NCBI GenBank assembly: GCA_964293305.1
Contig: CAXYYO010000004.1
Span: forward strand, 1 to 64,000
Source of the DNA: CALAGJ01 sp964293305
GTDB taxonomy: Bacteria; Bacteroidota; Bacteroidia; Chitinophagales; Chitinophagaceae
Direction: 5' to 3'
DNA: 64,000 nt
The translations under genes were made by a program, and so were the position numbers. This document shows positions 17,617 to 25,385 of the stretch, in pieces; the first letter of the stretch is position 1, and every line of letters starts with the position of its first letter. Below the pieces are notes generated by a model. It saw only the letters and a program-made list of their open reading frames with translations, was not told the origin of the DNA and made no database searches.

Positions 17617-19131
17617 CTATTTTATGAGCTTAAATATACGCTCCCAACGGGGTCCTTCATCATAACTAAACCATATTAAAGAAGCTTTACCTACAATATG
17701 TGTTTCAGGTACAAAACCCCAGAAACGACTGTCTTGACTACGGTGTCGGTTATCCCCCATCATCCAAAAATAATTAAACTGAAAAGTATAGGTTTTTGCT
17801 GGCTGTCCATTTATAAGAAAGCCGGTTGCTGTTTCCTCCAAACTATTGTGCTCATAATTGGCAATGATTCTACGATAAATTGCTATGTTATCTGATGTTA
17901 GTGTTACAGTTGTTCCCTTTTTAGGTACAGTAAGAGGTCCATAACTATCCAATGACCAGTTAGAAAATTTTTCATCTCCTGGGAAATAAAGAAATCCTTC
18001 AATCTGTTGCTCTTCAAATCTTTTCACTGAACTAACATTAGGTTGAGACTTTACAAGTTCCATTTCTTTTGGGGTCATATTAATCTTAAAAGTCTGTACA
18101 GAATCGTTGGTAAGTTCAATTTGACCTTTTGTATTATTGACATCAATACCTAATTTTTCTTTTAAAAATGCTTCTGTAAATGGAGTGCCATTTGTTTGTA
18201 CCAAATACTCTGTTTGGGATGCTTCTCCCTCATAAGCGGGCTCATCATTAATGAATAATTTATTTCCTTTTACCTGAAGTTTATCACCAGGTATAGCCAC
18301 ACATCTTTTTATATAATTATCTGTTTTATCTAATGGATGTACAATGGTAGGAAACTGTGCCTGTAATGCGGCTCTATTCCCCCCAAACTGATATCTCAGT
18401 ACATCATAGTATAAAACCTTACTACCATATTCTGGAAGGTTTATGATAGTATCTCCTACCGGTACATTGAAAACAACCACATCATTTCTTTTTATGGTAT
18501 CTAAACCTGGCAATCTTTTATACGGCAGTTGAATCCATTTTAAATAGGAAGGTATAGTAGTAGATTTTGGCATTGTATTATGCACAAAAGGAAAGCTGAT
18601 TGGGGTTATGGGGAGGCGGCTTCCATAGCTCATTTTATTTACAAAAAGAAAATCATTGACCAGCAGCGTTTTCTCCATACTTTCCGAAGGAATTACATAA
18701 GCTTCAAATACAAATGTGCGTATGAGTGTAGCAGCTACAATGGCAAAAATGCCCGCGTCTATCCATTCCCTACTTCCAGGTTTTTTGTAGTGTGCAAAGC
18801 CCTTTGGGCCTACCCACTTTGTATCTTTTTGCATACCTAACCAAGGTAAATATGCAAAGGGTAAAAATAGTAATGCTGTATGATGAGGTACATTGAACTT
18901 GCCAAAATGCATTACAAAAATGATCGTAATCCACATGGTTATAAATTGACCAAGTATAGGTACAAATTGTAGCCAAAACCAATATTTTTTGATATTGCAT
19001 TTCTGCACCATAACCCATGTATTGTAGAAAGGAATAAGTGCCTCTGTTGGCTTAAATCCTGCTTTCTTAAATAATAAATATAAGCCTGCATGCCAGCCTA
19101 TGGCACCTAAAATAAAAATTGCTAATCCCAT
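17617..19131 (-). CDS. lepB: Signal peptidase I
   Basis: This is the inner-membrane enzyme that removes signal peptides from exported proteins. The Ser/Lys dyad is visible: Ser151 in IPSESMEKTL and Lys215 in IKRNDVVVFNVP. The later box GDNRHRSQDSRFWGFVP is intact. At 504 residues it is longer than E. coli LepB: an N-terminal membrane part (about residues 1-100, three spans) precedes the usual anchor (residues 125-140), and there is an insertion between the Lys box and the GDNR box, as is usual in Bacteroidota. A TATTTTTGC promoter match lies 22 bp upstream. Confidence 0.96.
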   Translation of the reverse strand: MGLAIFILGAIGWHAGLYLLFKKAGFKPTEALIPFYNTWVMVQKCNIKKYWFWLQFVPILGQFITMWITIIFVMHFGKFNVPHHTALLFLPFAYLPWLGMQKDTKWVGPKGFAHYKKPGSREWIDAGIFAIVAATLIRTFVFEAYVIPSESMEKTLLVNDFLFVNKMSYGSRLPITPISFPFVHNTMPKSTTIPSYLKWIQLPYKRLPGLDTIKRNDVVVFNVPVGDTIINLPEYGSKVLYYDVLRYQFGGNRAALQAQFPTIVHPLDKTDNYIKRCVAIPGDKLQVKGNKLFINDEPAYEGEASQTEYLVQTNGTPFTEAFLKEKLGIDVNNTKGQIELTNDSVQTFKINMTPKEMELVKSQPNVSSVKRFEEQQIEGFLYFPGDEKFSNWSLDSYGPLTVPKKGTTVTLTSDNIAIYRRIIANYEHNSLEETATGFLINGQPAKTYTFQFNYFWMMGDNRHRSQDSRFWGFVPETHIVGKASLIWFSYDEGPRWERIFKLIK

Positions 19132-19152
19132 AAATAGTTTTTATAAATGAAG

Positions 19153-19161
19153 GCAAAAATA
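19153..19161 (-). promoter_or_regulatory. Bacteroidota-type -7 element for lepB
   Basis: The minus strand reads TATTTTTGC, an exact TAnnTTTGC match 22 bp upstream of the lepB start. Confidence 0.5.
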
Positions 19162-19250
19162 CGTTTATACCATCCCCATACAAAACATAGTAATTGTCTT
19201 GTTGTAACTGGCTATTCAAATCATATTTTTCTTAAATAAATTTTTCTTTA

Positions 19251-19278
19251 TGTATTTGTAGTAGTTTATACAAATACA
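19251..19278 (+). promoter_or_regulatory. Inverted repeat in front of MerR/B12 pseudogene
   Basis: Perfect 10-bp arms tgtatttgta (19251-19260) and tacaaataca (19269-19278) flank an 8-bp spacer, ending 9 bp before the ATG of the pseudogene. TACA tetrads occur at 19269, 19275 and 19280, the first and last 11 bp apart. This is the right place for an autoregulatory operator of a MerR-type protein. It survives although the gene is broken. Confidence 0.5.
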
Positions 19279-19286
19279 TTACAAAG

Positions 19287-20171
19287 ATGCAAGCATTTAG
19301 TATTAAAGACAGGGAAAGTTTATCCGGCATAAAAGCTCATGCATGGCGTATTTGGGAGCATTGGTATGGTTTGGGAATTTCTGGCAGAAGAGATGTAAAA
19401 CACATGCCAAGTGTACACATCAATGATGATTTAAAAAATAGCTACTTGTTGATCAATTGTATAATCGAGGGTATAAAATATCTTAATTGGCAGGATTGCA
19501 GCAAAGAGAATTAATGGATTTGATAAATAAAGAGATGGTACATACTGGCCAATTTTCCTATATTAATTTTTTAATAGAAGCTGCATTATCTTTTAATGCT
19601 GAATTTTTTGAGCAGTAGGTAAATCAAGCATTTGCTGAAATTTGATATGAAGCTAACTAAAAACAAGTTATTTATTCCTATTTGCTAATTGTTGTAAATC
19701 TTTGGCTTCTCGATGAAGCAATACCCGCTCTAGAGCATTTTGCCAGTAAGATCAATATGAATAAAATTATTTCTAGTATTGATAGATTGCCCAGAAAACA
19801 TATCATGGGTACACCTTGCACTTTTCTATTTGCACCTTCGCATGAGTATCATGAATTTCCATTGCTCATAGTAGAATATTTCTTAAGAAGCAGATATATT
19901 TATTTAGTTAAATCAGGTGCAAACACATGTGTTGATGTATTAAAGCAATTTATCTATTATAAAAAATGCTATTTACTTTTAACTTGTCACAAATTTTACC
20001 GGGCTATCCTGTCAGGAATACATTGAAAGTCTTTCTCGACAATTTCAAGTTTGTACCATTATTATGGCTGGCCCTCTTACAAAATAGGTAGAAGCAGTAT
20101 TTGAAAACATTAAATTGCTTAAAAGTGAGGCAGAAATGTTTTGTTTCTTGAAGCAATCTGCTACACTCTAA
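19287..20171 (+). pseudogene. Decayed MerR-family B12-binding transcriptional regulator (CarH/LitR type)
   Basis: Three pieces in two frames together read as one MerR regulator with a cobalamin-binding domain. Piece 1 (19287-19514) is the MerR helix-turn-helix: FSIKDRESLSGIKAHAWRIWEHWYGL. After a frameshift near 19493, the linker and four-helix part continue (LMDLINKEMV, then FLIEAALSFNAEFFEQ), broken by stops at 19616, 19643 and 19658. The B12 part follows (ALEHFASKINMNKIISSIDRL; SHEYHEFPLLIVEYFLRSR). A second frameshift lies between about 19960 and 20013, then QEYIESLSRQFQ, IIMAGPLT, a TAG at 20085, and FENIKLLKSEAEMF to the stop at 20171. In related bacteria such proteins use adenosylcobalamin as a light sensor to control carotenoid and photolyase genes. 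No such targets lie in this window. Confidence 0.75.
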
Positions 20172-20733
20172 ATGTTTATTAAAAAGCCAAATTCATTTTT
20201 TCTAAACATTATATTTAAAGATTTATTCACAAGTACCTATCTAATTTTTCGATAAATGAAAATGAACATCTACTAAATAATTTTTATTTTTTTAAGAAAG
20301 AAAGATGAAATATTTATAACAGATTCGTTAGTTTATAAACGGTAATTTGACCACCTTCATGCGAATCAAAATTGTTAATAACCCAAAAATAAATGTGCAT
20401 AAATAATTTTTATGAAAACCCGGTTTTTTATCAAATACATGGTTTTAAATATGATATGAGGTAAATTTATTCATTTCGAATTTTTTATTTCAGGTTAAAA
20501 AGTTGAGTATAGAACTGTGCTATTTTATTTTACTGGTTAAGCAGATTTTTTATGCTCATTTATTAAATTTTTTGTAAAAAGATATTTGATTATTTCCCCT
20601 TCGGAGAACGAGTCTAAAAAAGTAAGCATTTAAAAAAAATTACACTTCGCTTTATACAATATTGCATTGTGCAATTCTTTCAGTGTAATCTGCCAAAACA
20701 CTTGTCTTTATTGAGTTTCGTTAGGTGTGATAC
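20172..20733. other. AT-rich non-coding stretch
   Basis: About 560 bp with no credible coding frame, no tRNA and no RNase P or tmRNA signature on either strand. It lies between the decayed regulator and the terminator of the H1-like gene and may be further decayed sequence. Confidence 0.5.
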
Positions 20734-20758
20734 AAAAAAAAATCCTCCGATGGGAGGA
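20734..20758 (-). terminator. Rho-independent terminator of H1-like gene
   Basis: A 6-bp GC-rich stem (tcctcc at 20743-20748, ggagga at 20753-20758, tetraloop) is followed on the minus strand by nine T residues. It lies 28 bp past the stop of the Ala/Lys/Pro protein. Confidence 0.85.
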
Positions 20759-20786
20759 CTTTATTTTATTTAGATTCTTGAAAAAT

Positions 20787-21056
20787 CTATTTTCCTTTCT
20801 TTGCTGCTGCTTTTTTAGCAGGAGCCGCTTTCTTAGCAGGAGCTGCTTTCTTTGCGGGAGCTGCTTTTTTAGCAGGAGCTGCTTTTTTAGCAGGAGCTGC
20901 TTTCTTAGCAGGAGCTGCTTTCTTAGCAGGAGCTGCTTTCTTAGCAGGAGCCGCTTTTTTAGCAGGAGCCGCTTTCTTTGCAGGAGCTGCTTTCTTAGCA
21001 GGAGCTGCTGCTTTCTTTGGAGCTGCTTTTTTTGCTGCTTTTTTTGCTGTTGCCAT
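20787..21056 (-). CDS. Histone H1-like Ala/Lys/Pro repeat protein
   Basis: The 89-residue protein is built almost only of Ala, Lys and Pro: MATAKKAAKKAAPKKAA, then eleven PAKKAA units, then AAKKGK. This is the composition of histone H1-like C-terminal tails, found in some bacteria as DNA- or RNA-condensing proteins. The opposite strand is also open but encodes Ser/Arg/Cys/Phe repeats typical of an antisense shadow. It follows rpmA on the same strand with a 76-bp gap and has its own strong terminator, so it is expressed. Its role in nucleoid compaction is inferred from composition. Confidence 0.7.
   Translation of the reverse strand: MATAKKAAKKAAPKKAAAPAKKAAPAKKAAPAKKAAPAKKAAPAKKAAPAKKAAPAKKAAPAKKAAPAKKAAPAKKAAPAKKAAAKKGK
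20811..21008 (-). repeat. 18-bp tandem repeat (11 units) inside H1-like gene
   Basis: The unit encodes Pro-Ala-Lys-Lys-Ala-Ala and is repeated eleven times with only a few third-base changes. Unit length is a multiple of three, so gain or loss of units keeps the frame. Copy number is likely to vary between strains. End points are approximate. Confidence 0.85.
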
Positions 21057-21132
21057 TTTTTTAAAATTTAATTGTTAGTAAATAATTGCCTAAAAATAGG
21101 AAGTTTATTTACACAAACAAAATGTGCAATAT

Positions 21133-21393
21133 TTATTGAGCAGCAAGTTCAACAGATACAAATGTCCTGTTCTCTCTTCCTTTACGAAATGCAACCATGC
21201 CATCAGTCAATGCAAAAAGTGTAAAATCTCTTCCAACACCTACATTTTTTCCTGGATGATATTCAGTGCCTCTCTGACGTAAAATAATATTACCTGCCTC
21301 GGCAGCTTGGCCACCATATATTTTGATGCCCAATCTTTTACTTTGAGAATCACGACCATTTCTTACGCTACCTTCACCTTTCTTATGTGCCAT
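21133..21393 (-). CDS. rpmA: 50S ribosomal protein L27
   Basis: L27 sits near the peptidyl-transferase centre of the 50S subunit. The 86-residue product begins MAHKKGEGSVRNGRDSQSKR and contains the conserved NIILRQRGT and HPGKNVG segments. The N-terminus is the plain bacterial type, without the cleavable extension seen in Firmicutes. It lies 24 bp after rplU in the usual rplU-rpmA operon. Confidence 0.98.
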   Translation of the reverse strand: MAHKKGEGSVRNGRDSQSKRLGIKIYGGQAAEAGNIILRQRGTEYHPGKNVGVGRDFTLFALTDGMVAFRKGRENRTFVSVELAAQ

Positions 21394-21417
21394 TGTTAAT
21401 TATTTTTTTCAAATTGC

Positions 21418-21723
21418 CTAAGCAATACTTTCAATTTTTATTTGAGTGTGCTGTGTACGATGTCCACGCTTTTTGCGGAAGCCTTTTCTTCTTTTCATTT
21501 TAAAAGCAATAACCGTATCAGCTTTTACCATTTCGTTTAAAATAGTAGCCTTTACTGTAGCTTTTGCATCAGCGCCGGCAGATATTTTACCATCACGATC
21601 TATAAATAATACATCATTGAGTTCAATAGAATCTCCGGTTTTACCATTCAGGTGTGGCACGTACAGACTCTGACCTTCCTCTATCCTGTATTGCTGACCT
21701 GCAATTTTTACTACTGCGAACAT
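21418..21723 (-). CDS. rplU: 50S ribosomal protein L21
   Basis: L21 binds 23S rRNA in the 50S subunit. The 101-residue product starts MFAVVKIAGQQYRIEEGQ and has the basic C-terminal KMKRRKGFRKKRGHRT segment typical of the family. It is first gene of rplU-rpmA, with a TACTTTTGC promoter match 20 bp upstream. Confidence 0.98.
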   Translation of the reverse strand: MFAVVKIAGQQYRIEEGQSLYVPHLNGKTGDSIELNDVLFIDRDGKISAGADAKATVKATILNEMVKADTVIAFKMKRRKGFRKKRGHRTQHTQIKIESIA

Positions 21724-21742
21724 AAATTTAAAAATTAGGAGG

Positions 21743-21751
21743 GCAAAAGTA
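21743..21751 (-). promoter_or_regulatory. Bacteroidota-type -7 element for rplU-rpmA
   Basis: The minus strand reads TACTTTTGC, an exact TAnnTTTGC match 20 bp upstream of the rplU start. Confidence 0.55.
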
Positions 21752-22002
21752 AGGGAAACCGCATGTTTTAACTACAAAAAACTAAAAAAAAACAATATTT
21801 ATTGGATATTCCATGCCTTTTTAAGATGAAATTGGCAGTTATAGTGAAAAGGTTATGAAAATATGGCCATTCATCTCAATTTCACCCTTTCTTATCATAC
21901 AAATATTTGAAGCTATTTTGTATTTTCTAAAAACCCTTGTTTTCTGTTAAAATATTTTTAAATAATAATAATCCATTTCTATGGCTAACCATGGTGATGC
22001 AG

Positions 22003-22169
22003 TTGAAATTTATTTCAAAGCCGAAACACTGCCCTCCTATGCAGTTGAAGACAATTGTTGAATTTCAAATAGTTTACAATTTATTCAGCCAAGAAATTAA
22101 CCTAAAACACCAGCCCACATTGACTTTCAGCCTTTCAAAACAAATGTGACTGCATCAACTAGGTTTAAT
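22003..22169 (+). repeat. Dispersed repeat, copy A
   Basis: This stretch resembles 41857-42020. The first 30 bp (ttgaaatttatttcaaagcc followed by gaaacactgc) differ at one position between copies. Further matching blocks follow in the same order (atagtttac; acattgactttca; ggttta). The middle has diverged. Neither copy keeps an open frame. It may be a relic of a mobile or intergenic repeat family. Confidence 0.6.
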
Positions 22170-22309
22170 CGATAAACAGCTATTCACGAGAAAACAAGTT
22201 TTGTCATCCTGAAATTTGCAATGGGTCATGTCGTACAAATCTTGAAACCAAAGTCGAGTAGTAATTTACTCTTTTAGGAAAATTTTACCTCTTTCTTTTC
22301 AGTGCCAAC

Positions 22310-22318
22310 TAAATTTGC
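22310..22318 (+). promoter_or_regulatory. Bacteroidota-type -7 element for GH3-like gene
   Basis: TAAATTTGC is an exact TAnnTTTGC match 18 bp before the start codon at 22337. Confidence 0.5.
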
Positions 22319-22336
22319 AACTCTATCGATTCAACT

Positions 22337-23821
22337 ATGAATTTAAAAGCATTGTTGGCCAAGCCATTTGCCAACTATATTCTAAATAAAGTAAAGCGAA
22401 ATATGGATACTGCTCTACAAGATCAGGATGCCATTTTGCAACAGCTAATAAAAACAGGCAAGAGTACTTTATTTGGAAAAGACCATCATTTTGACACGAT
22501 ACAAAATGCCACATCCTTTGCAGATCAGGTGCCAATGAGGGATTACGAACAAATTAAACCCTATATTGAAAAAATTAAAGCAGGTCAGCAAAATATTTTA
22601 TGGAAAGGTAAACCCATCTATTTTGCAAAAACCAGTGGTACCACAAGTGGCGTTAAATACATACCAATAACCAAGGATTCCATACCAAATCACATAAATA
22701 CTGCTAGGGATGCCTTGCTTTGTTATATGGCCGAATCAGGAAATACCTCATTTGCAAATGGGAAAATGATTTTTCTAAGTGGCTCACCGGAGCTAGAGCG
22801 TATTGGAGGAATACCCACCGGGCGGTTAAGTGGTATTGTAAATCATCATGTACCCAGCTATCTCAGAAAAAATCAACTACCGTCTTATACTACAAATTGT
22901 ATTGATGATTGGGAAACTAAATTGGATAAGATTGTAGAAGAAACAATTCACCAGGACATGACTCTCATAAGCGGTATACCTCCTTGGATGCAAATGTATT
23001 TTGATCGTATTGTAGATTTAAAGCAGGATAAAATTGCAAATATTTTTAAAAACTTTTCCATCTTAGTATATGGCGGTGTCAACTTTCAACCGTACAAGGC
23101 GAAGCTTTTTGATACTATAGGTAAACAAATTGATTCAGTAGAAACTTTTCCTGCAAGTGAAGGATTTTTTGCATATCAAGATAGCCAACATGCAGAAGGG
23201 CTTTTGCTCAATACGAATTCAGGAATATTTTTTGAATTTGTACCCGTATCAGAAGTATTTGAGGAAAATCCAACTAGGCTCACTTTGAAAGATGTAAAAG
23301 TTGGAGAAAATTATTGCTTGATTGTAAGTACTAATGCTGGTTTATGGGCTTATAATGTGGGTGATACCGTAAAATTTGTAAGCACAAATCCTTACCGTAT
23401 TTTAGTTACAGGTAGGGTAAAACATTTTATTTCCGCCTTTGGCGAACATGTTATTGCCGAGGAAGTGGAGTATGCATTAATGCAGACAGCAAAAGAAGAG
23501 AATATACATGTTACCGAGTTTACTGTAGCACCATATATATCAGGGGATGGAGGAGCAAGTTATCATGAATGGTTCATAGAATTTGAGAATCAACCAGAAA
23601 ATATAAAAGAGTTTGCCCTCAAAGTGGACTATAATCTTCGTCAGAAAAATGTGTACTATGATGATTTAATTCGTGGAAATATTTTAGATACACTACATAT
23701 CCATTCCATGAAAAAAAATACTTTTATTGATTACATGAAGTCAATTGGAAAGCTTGGTGGTCAAAATAAATTGCCTCGGTTGAGCAACGATCGAAAGATT
23801 GCTGATGCTATCTCAAGCTAA
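22337..23821 (+). CDS. GH3-family acyl-adenylate/amide synthetase-like protein
   Basis: The 494-residue protein matches the GH3 auxin-responsive family, known in plants as acyl-acid-amido synthetases of the ANL adenylating superfamily. Visible motifs are the P-loop-like KTSGTTSGVKYIPIT near residue 98, YGGVNFQPY near 240, FPASEGFFAYQ near 272, and YNVGDTVKF near 340. The enzyme presumably adenylates a carboxylic acid and joins it to an amine; the bacterial substrates are not established. It has no signal peptide and is cytoplasmic. It has its own promoter match and no obvious functional neighbours. Confidence 0.85.
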   Translation: MNLKALLAKPFANYILNKVKRNMDTALQDQDAILQQLIKTGKSTLFGKDHHFDTIQNATSFADQVPMRDYEQIKPYIEKIKAGQQNILWKGKPIYFAKTSGTTSGVKYIPITKDSIPNHINTARDALLCYMAESGNTSFANGKMIFLSGSPELERIGGIPTGRLSGIVNHHVPSYLRKNQLPSYTTNCIDDWETKLDKIVEETIHQDMTLISGIPPWMQMYFDRIVDLKQDKIANIFKNFSILVYGGVNFQPYKAKLFDTIGKQIDSVETFPASEGFFAYQDSQHAEGLLLNTNSGIFFEFVPVSEVFEENPTRLTLKDVKVGENYCLIVSTNAGLWAYNVGDTVKFVSTNPYRILVTGRVKHFISAFGEHVIAEEVEYALMQTAKEENIHVTEFTVAPYISGDGGASYHEWFIEFENQPENIKEFALKVDYNLRQKNVYYDDLIRGNILDTLHIHSMKKNTFIDYMKSIGKLGGQNKLPRLSNDRKIADAISS

Positions 23822-23914
23822 TAAATACAATTCCCTCCATAAATTATTACTCATTTAGAATTAACAATATGAGTTTATTGTGGTACTATATTTACACCCT
23901 TTCAGAGGAATACT

Positions 23915-25372
23915 ATGAATAAATTATTTACAATGATGGCTCTTTGTTTTTGCTTTATTGCAAAAGCACAAACGGATATGCCGGCAGGTCTAGGCCATGA
24001 AATTTATATTACATCAAATTATATAGATACGCAGGTATATGTAGGTACCTATTATGGAAAAATACGCACCATAATAGATAGCGCAAAATCAGATGCAACT
24101 GGTCTCAGCTTATTTAACGGTCCGGATAAATGGACAAAAGGCATCTACTTTTTTGTAACGCCACAAAAATCAATCGAGTTTGAATTTTTGGTGGACGATG
24201 CTCAGCACTTTAGTATTACTTTCAGCAATGAGCATCCGGGTAAACTCATCGTAAAAAACTCCCAAGATAATAGTGATTTTGCTGATTATACAGATTTTCT
24301 TGCAACAGTTTCACCACAGCTTAATGCATTACAATCAAAGCTTTCTACAGCAAAAACAAAAGAAGATAGTGTATCAATAAGAAAAGAAATAAAAGTAAAA
24401 GCAGAGTTACTTTCAGCATATAGAAATCAACTCATTGCATCAAAACCTGAGAGTTTATTGGCTCGTTTTCTACAGGTTGCAAAAATTCCTGATGCCCCGG
24501 CTATTCCCTTAAGCACAGATGGTACTGCAGACTCTTCCTATCCTTATCGATTTGTAAAAGAACATTTCTGGGATCAAGTAGATTTTTATGAAGACTATTT
24601 AATCCGTACTCCATTTTTTGAACCAAAGTTTGAAGATTACTTTAAATATTATGTGTCTCCAAATCCAGATTCCATAATAGCTGAAGTAGATTATATGCTT
24701 TATTCTGCCAGGGCAGGCAATGATATTTTTACATATTTGCTTGGTAAATTTACAGACCAGTATATCAATCCAAAAATTATGGGTCAGGATAAAGTATTCT
24801 TACACCTTTTTCAAAACTACTATTTACAGGGGGATACCAACTGGCTAAATGTTAAACAAAAAAAATACATATTTGATAGAGGGTATAGCCTGTTTGCAAA
24901 TCAATTAAACAATCCAGCACCTGCTTTAGATTTGACGGATACTTCTGGCTTAGCAGTATCTTTGTATAATATAAAAGCCCCTTATACTTTCATTGCATTT
25001 TGGGATCCACATTGCGGTCATTGCAAAGAAAAAATACCCTTGGTTGATTCAATTTACAAAGCAAAATGGAAAGCCTTGGGCATAAAATTACTTGGCGTGT
25101 GTGTACAGGAGTATTTAATAGATGATTGGAAAAAGTTTATTGTTGAAAAGAATCTAGAAGGATGGACACATGCTTACCAAACAAAAGAAGCGAAAACTAA
25201 AATAGAGATGAGTAACCAACCATCCTACCACCAACTCTATGATATACAGCAAACACCCACATTCTATCTATTAGACAATCAAAAACATATTATTGCAAAA
25301 GGGCTTACCTTAGAGCAATATGACAATATTATATCAGCAAAAGCAAATCAAACACAATTATCCAATCAATAA
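23915..25372 (+). CDS. Exported thioredoxin-like (TlpA-type) protein
   Basis: The 485-residue protein has a signal peptide (MNKLFTMMALCFCFIAKA). A long N-terminal part (about residues 20-325) resembles the domain that precedes TlpA-type folds in Bacteroidota. The C-terminal thioredoxin-like domain has the redox motif CGHC (FWDPHCGHCKEKIP) and the cis-Pro loop (QQTPTFYLLD). It probably acts on disulfides in the periplasm. The gene for a double-parvulin isomerase starts 13 bp downstream, so the pair looks like an envelope protein-folding operon. Confidence 0.8.
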   Translation: MNKLFTMMALCFCFIAKAQTDMPAGLGHEIYITSNYIDTQVYVGTYYGKIRTIIDSAKSDATGLSLFNGPDKWTKGIYFFVTPQKSIEFEFLVDDAQHFSITFSNEHPGKLIVKNSQDNSDFADYTDFLATVSPQLNALQSKLSTAKTKEDSVSIRKEIKVKAELLSAYRNQLIASKPESLLARFLQVAKIPDAPAIPLSTDGTADSSYPYRFVKEHFWDQVDFYEDYLIRTPFFEPKFEDYFKYYVSPNPDSIIAEVDYMLYSARAGNDIFTYLLGKFTDQYINPKIMGQDKVFLHLFQNYYLQGDTNWLNVKQKKYIFDRGYSLFANQLNNPAPALDLTDTSGLAVSLYNIKAPYTFIAFWDPHCGHCKEKIPLVDSIYKAKWKALGIKLLGVCVQEYLIDDWKKFIVEKNLEGWTHAYQTKEAKTKIEMSNQPSYHQLYDIQQTPTFYLLDNQKHIIAKGLTLEQYDNIISAKANQTQLSNQ

Positions 25373-25385
25373 AAATCACTATCAC

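Larger units (their letters stand above)
21752..22336. other. Intergenic region with one copy of a dispersed repeat
   Basis: About 580 bp between rplU and the GH3-like gene without a credible gene. A 70-codon plus-strand frame (21937-22149) overlaps the dispersed repeat, and in the second repeat copy the same frame is interrupted by stops, so it is not treated as a gene. The GH3 promoter match lies at its right end. Confidence 0.5.

Noticed and set aside
19287..19514. Stand-alone small MerR-like gene
   Set aside because: It is only the HTH part; the rest of the same protein continues downstream in other frames with stops, so it is treated as part of one pseudogene.
19682..20026. Independent 114-residue hypothetical protein
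   Set aside because: It would start at TTG, and its sequence aligns by eye with the B12-binding part of the decayed MerR regulator.
20172..20733. Structured RNA (RNase P, tmRNA or 6S)
   Set aside because: None of the diagnostic sequence blocks of these RNAs could be found by eye on either strand.
20811..21008. CRISPR array
   Set aside because: The repeats are directly contiguous 18-bp coding units without spacers.
20727..21071. Plus-strand open frame rich in Ser, Arg, Cys and Phe
   Set aside because: It is the exact antisense of the PAKKAA repeat gene, which has the credible composition, start, operon position and terminator.
21937..22149. 70-residue plus-strand protein
   Set aside because: It overlaps the dispersed repeat, whose second copy has stops in the same frame, so coding is unlikely.
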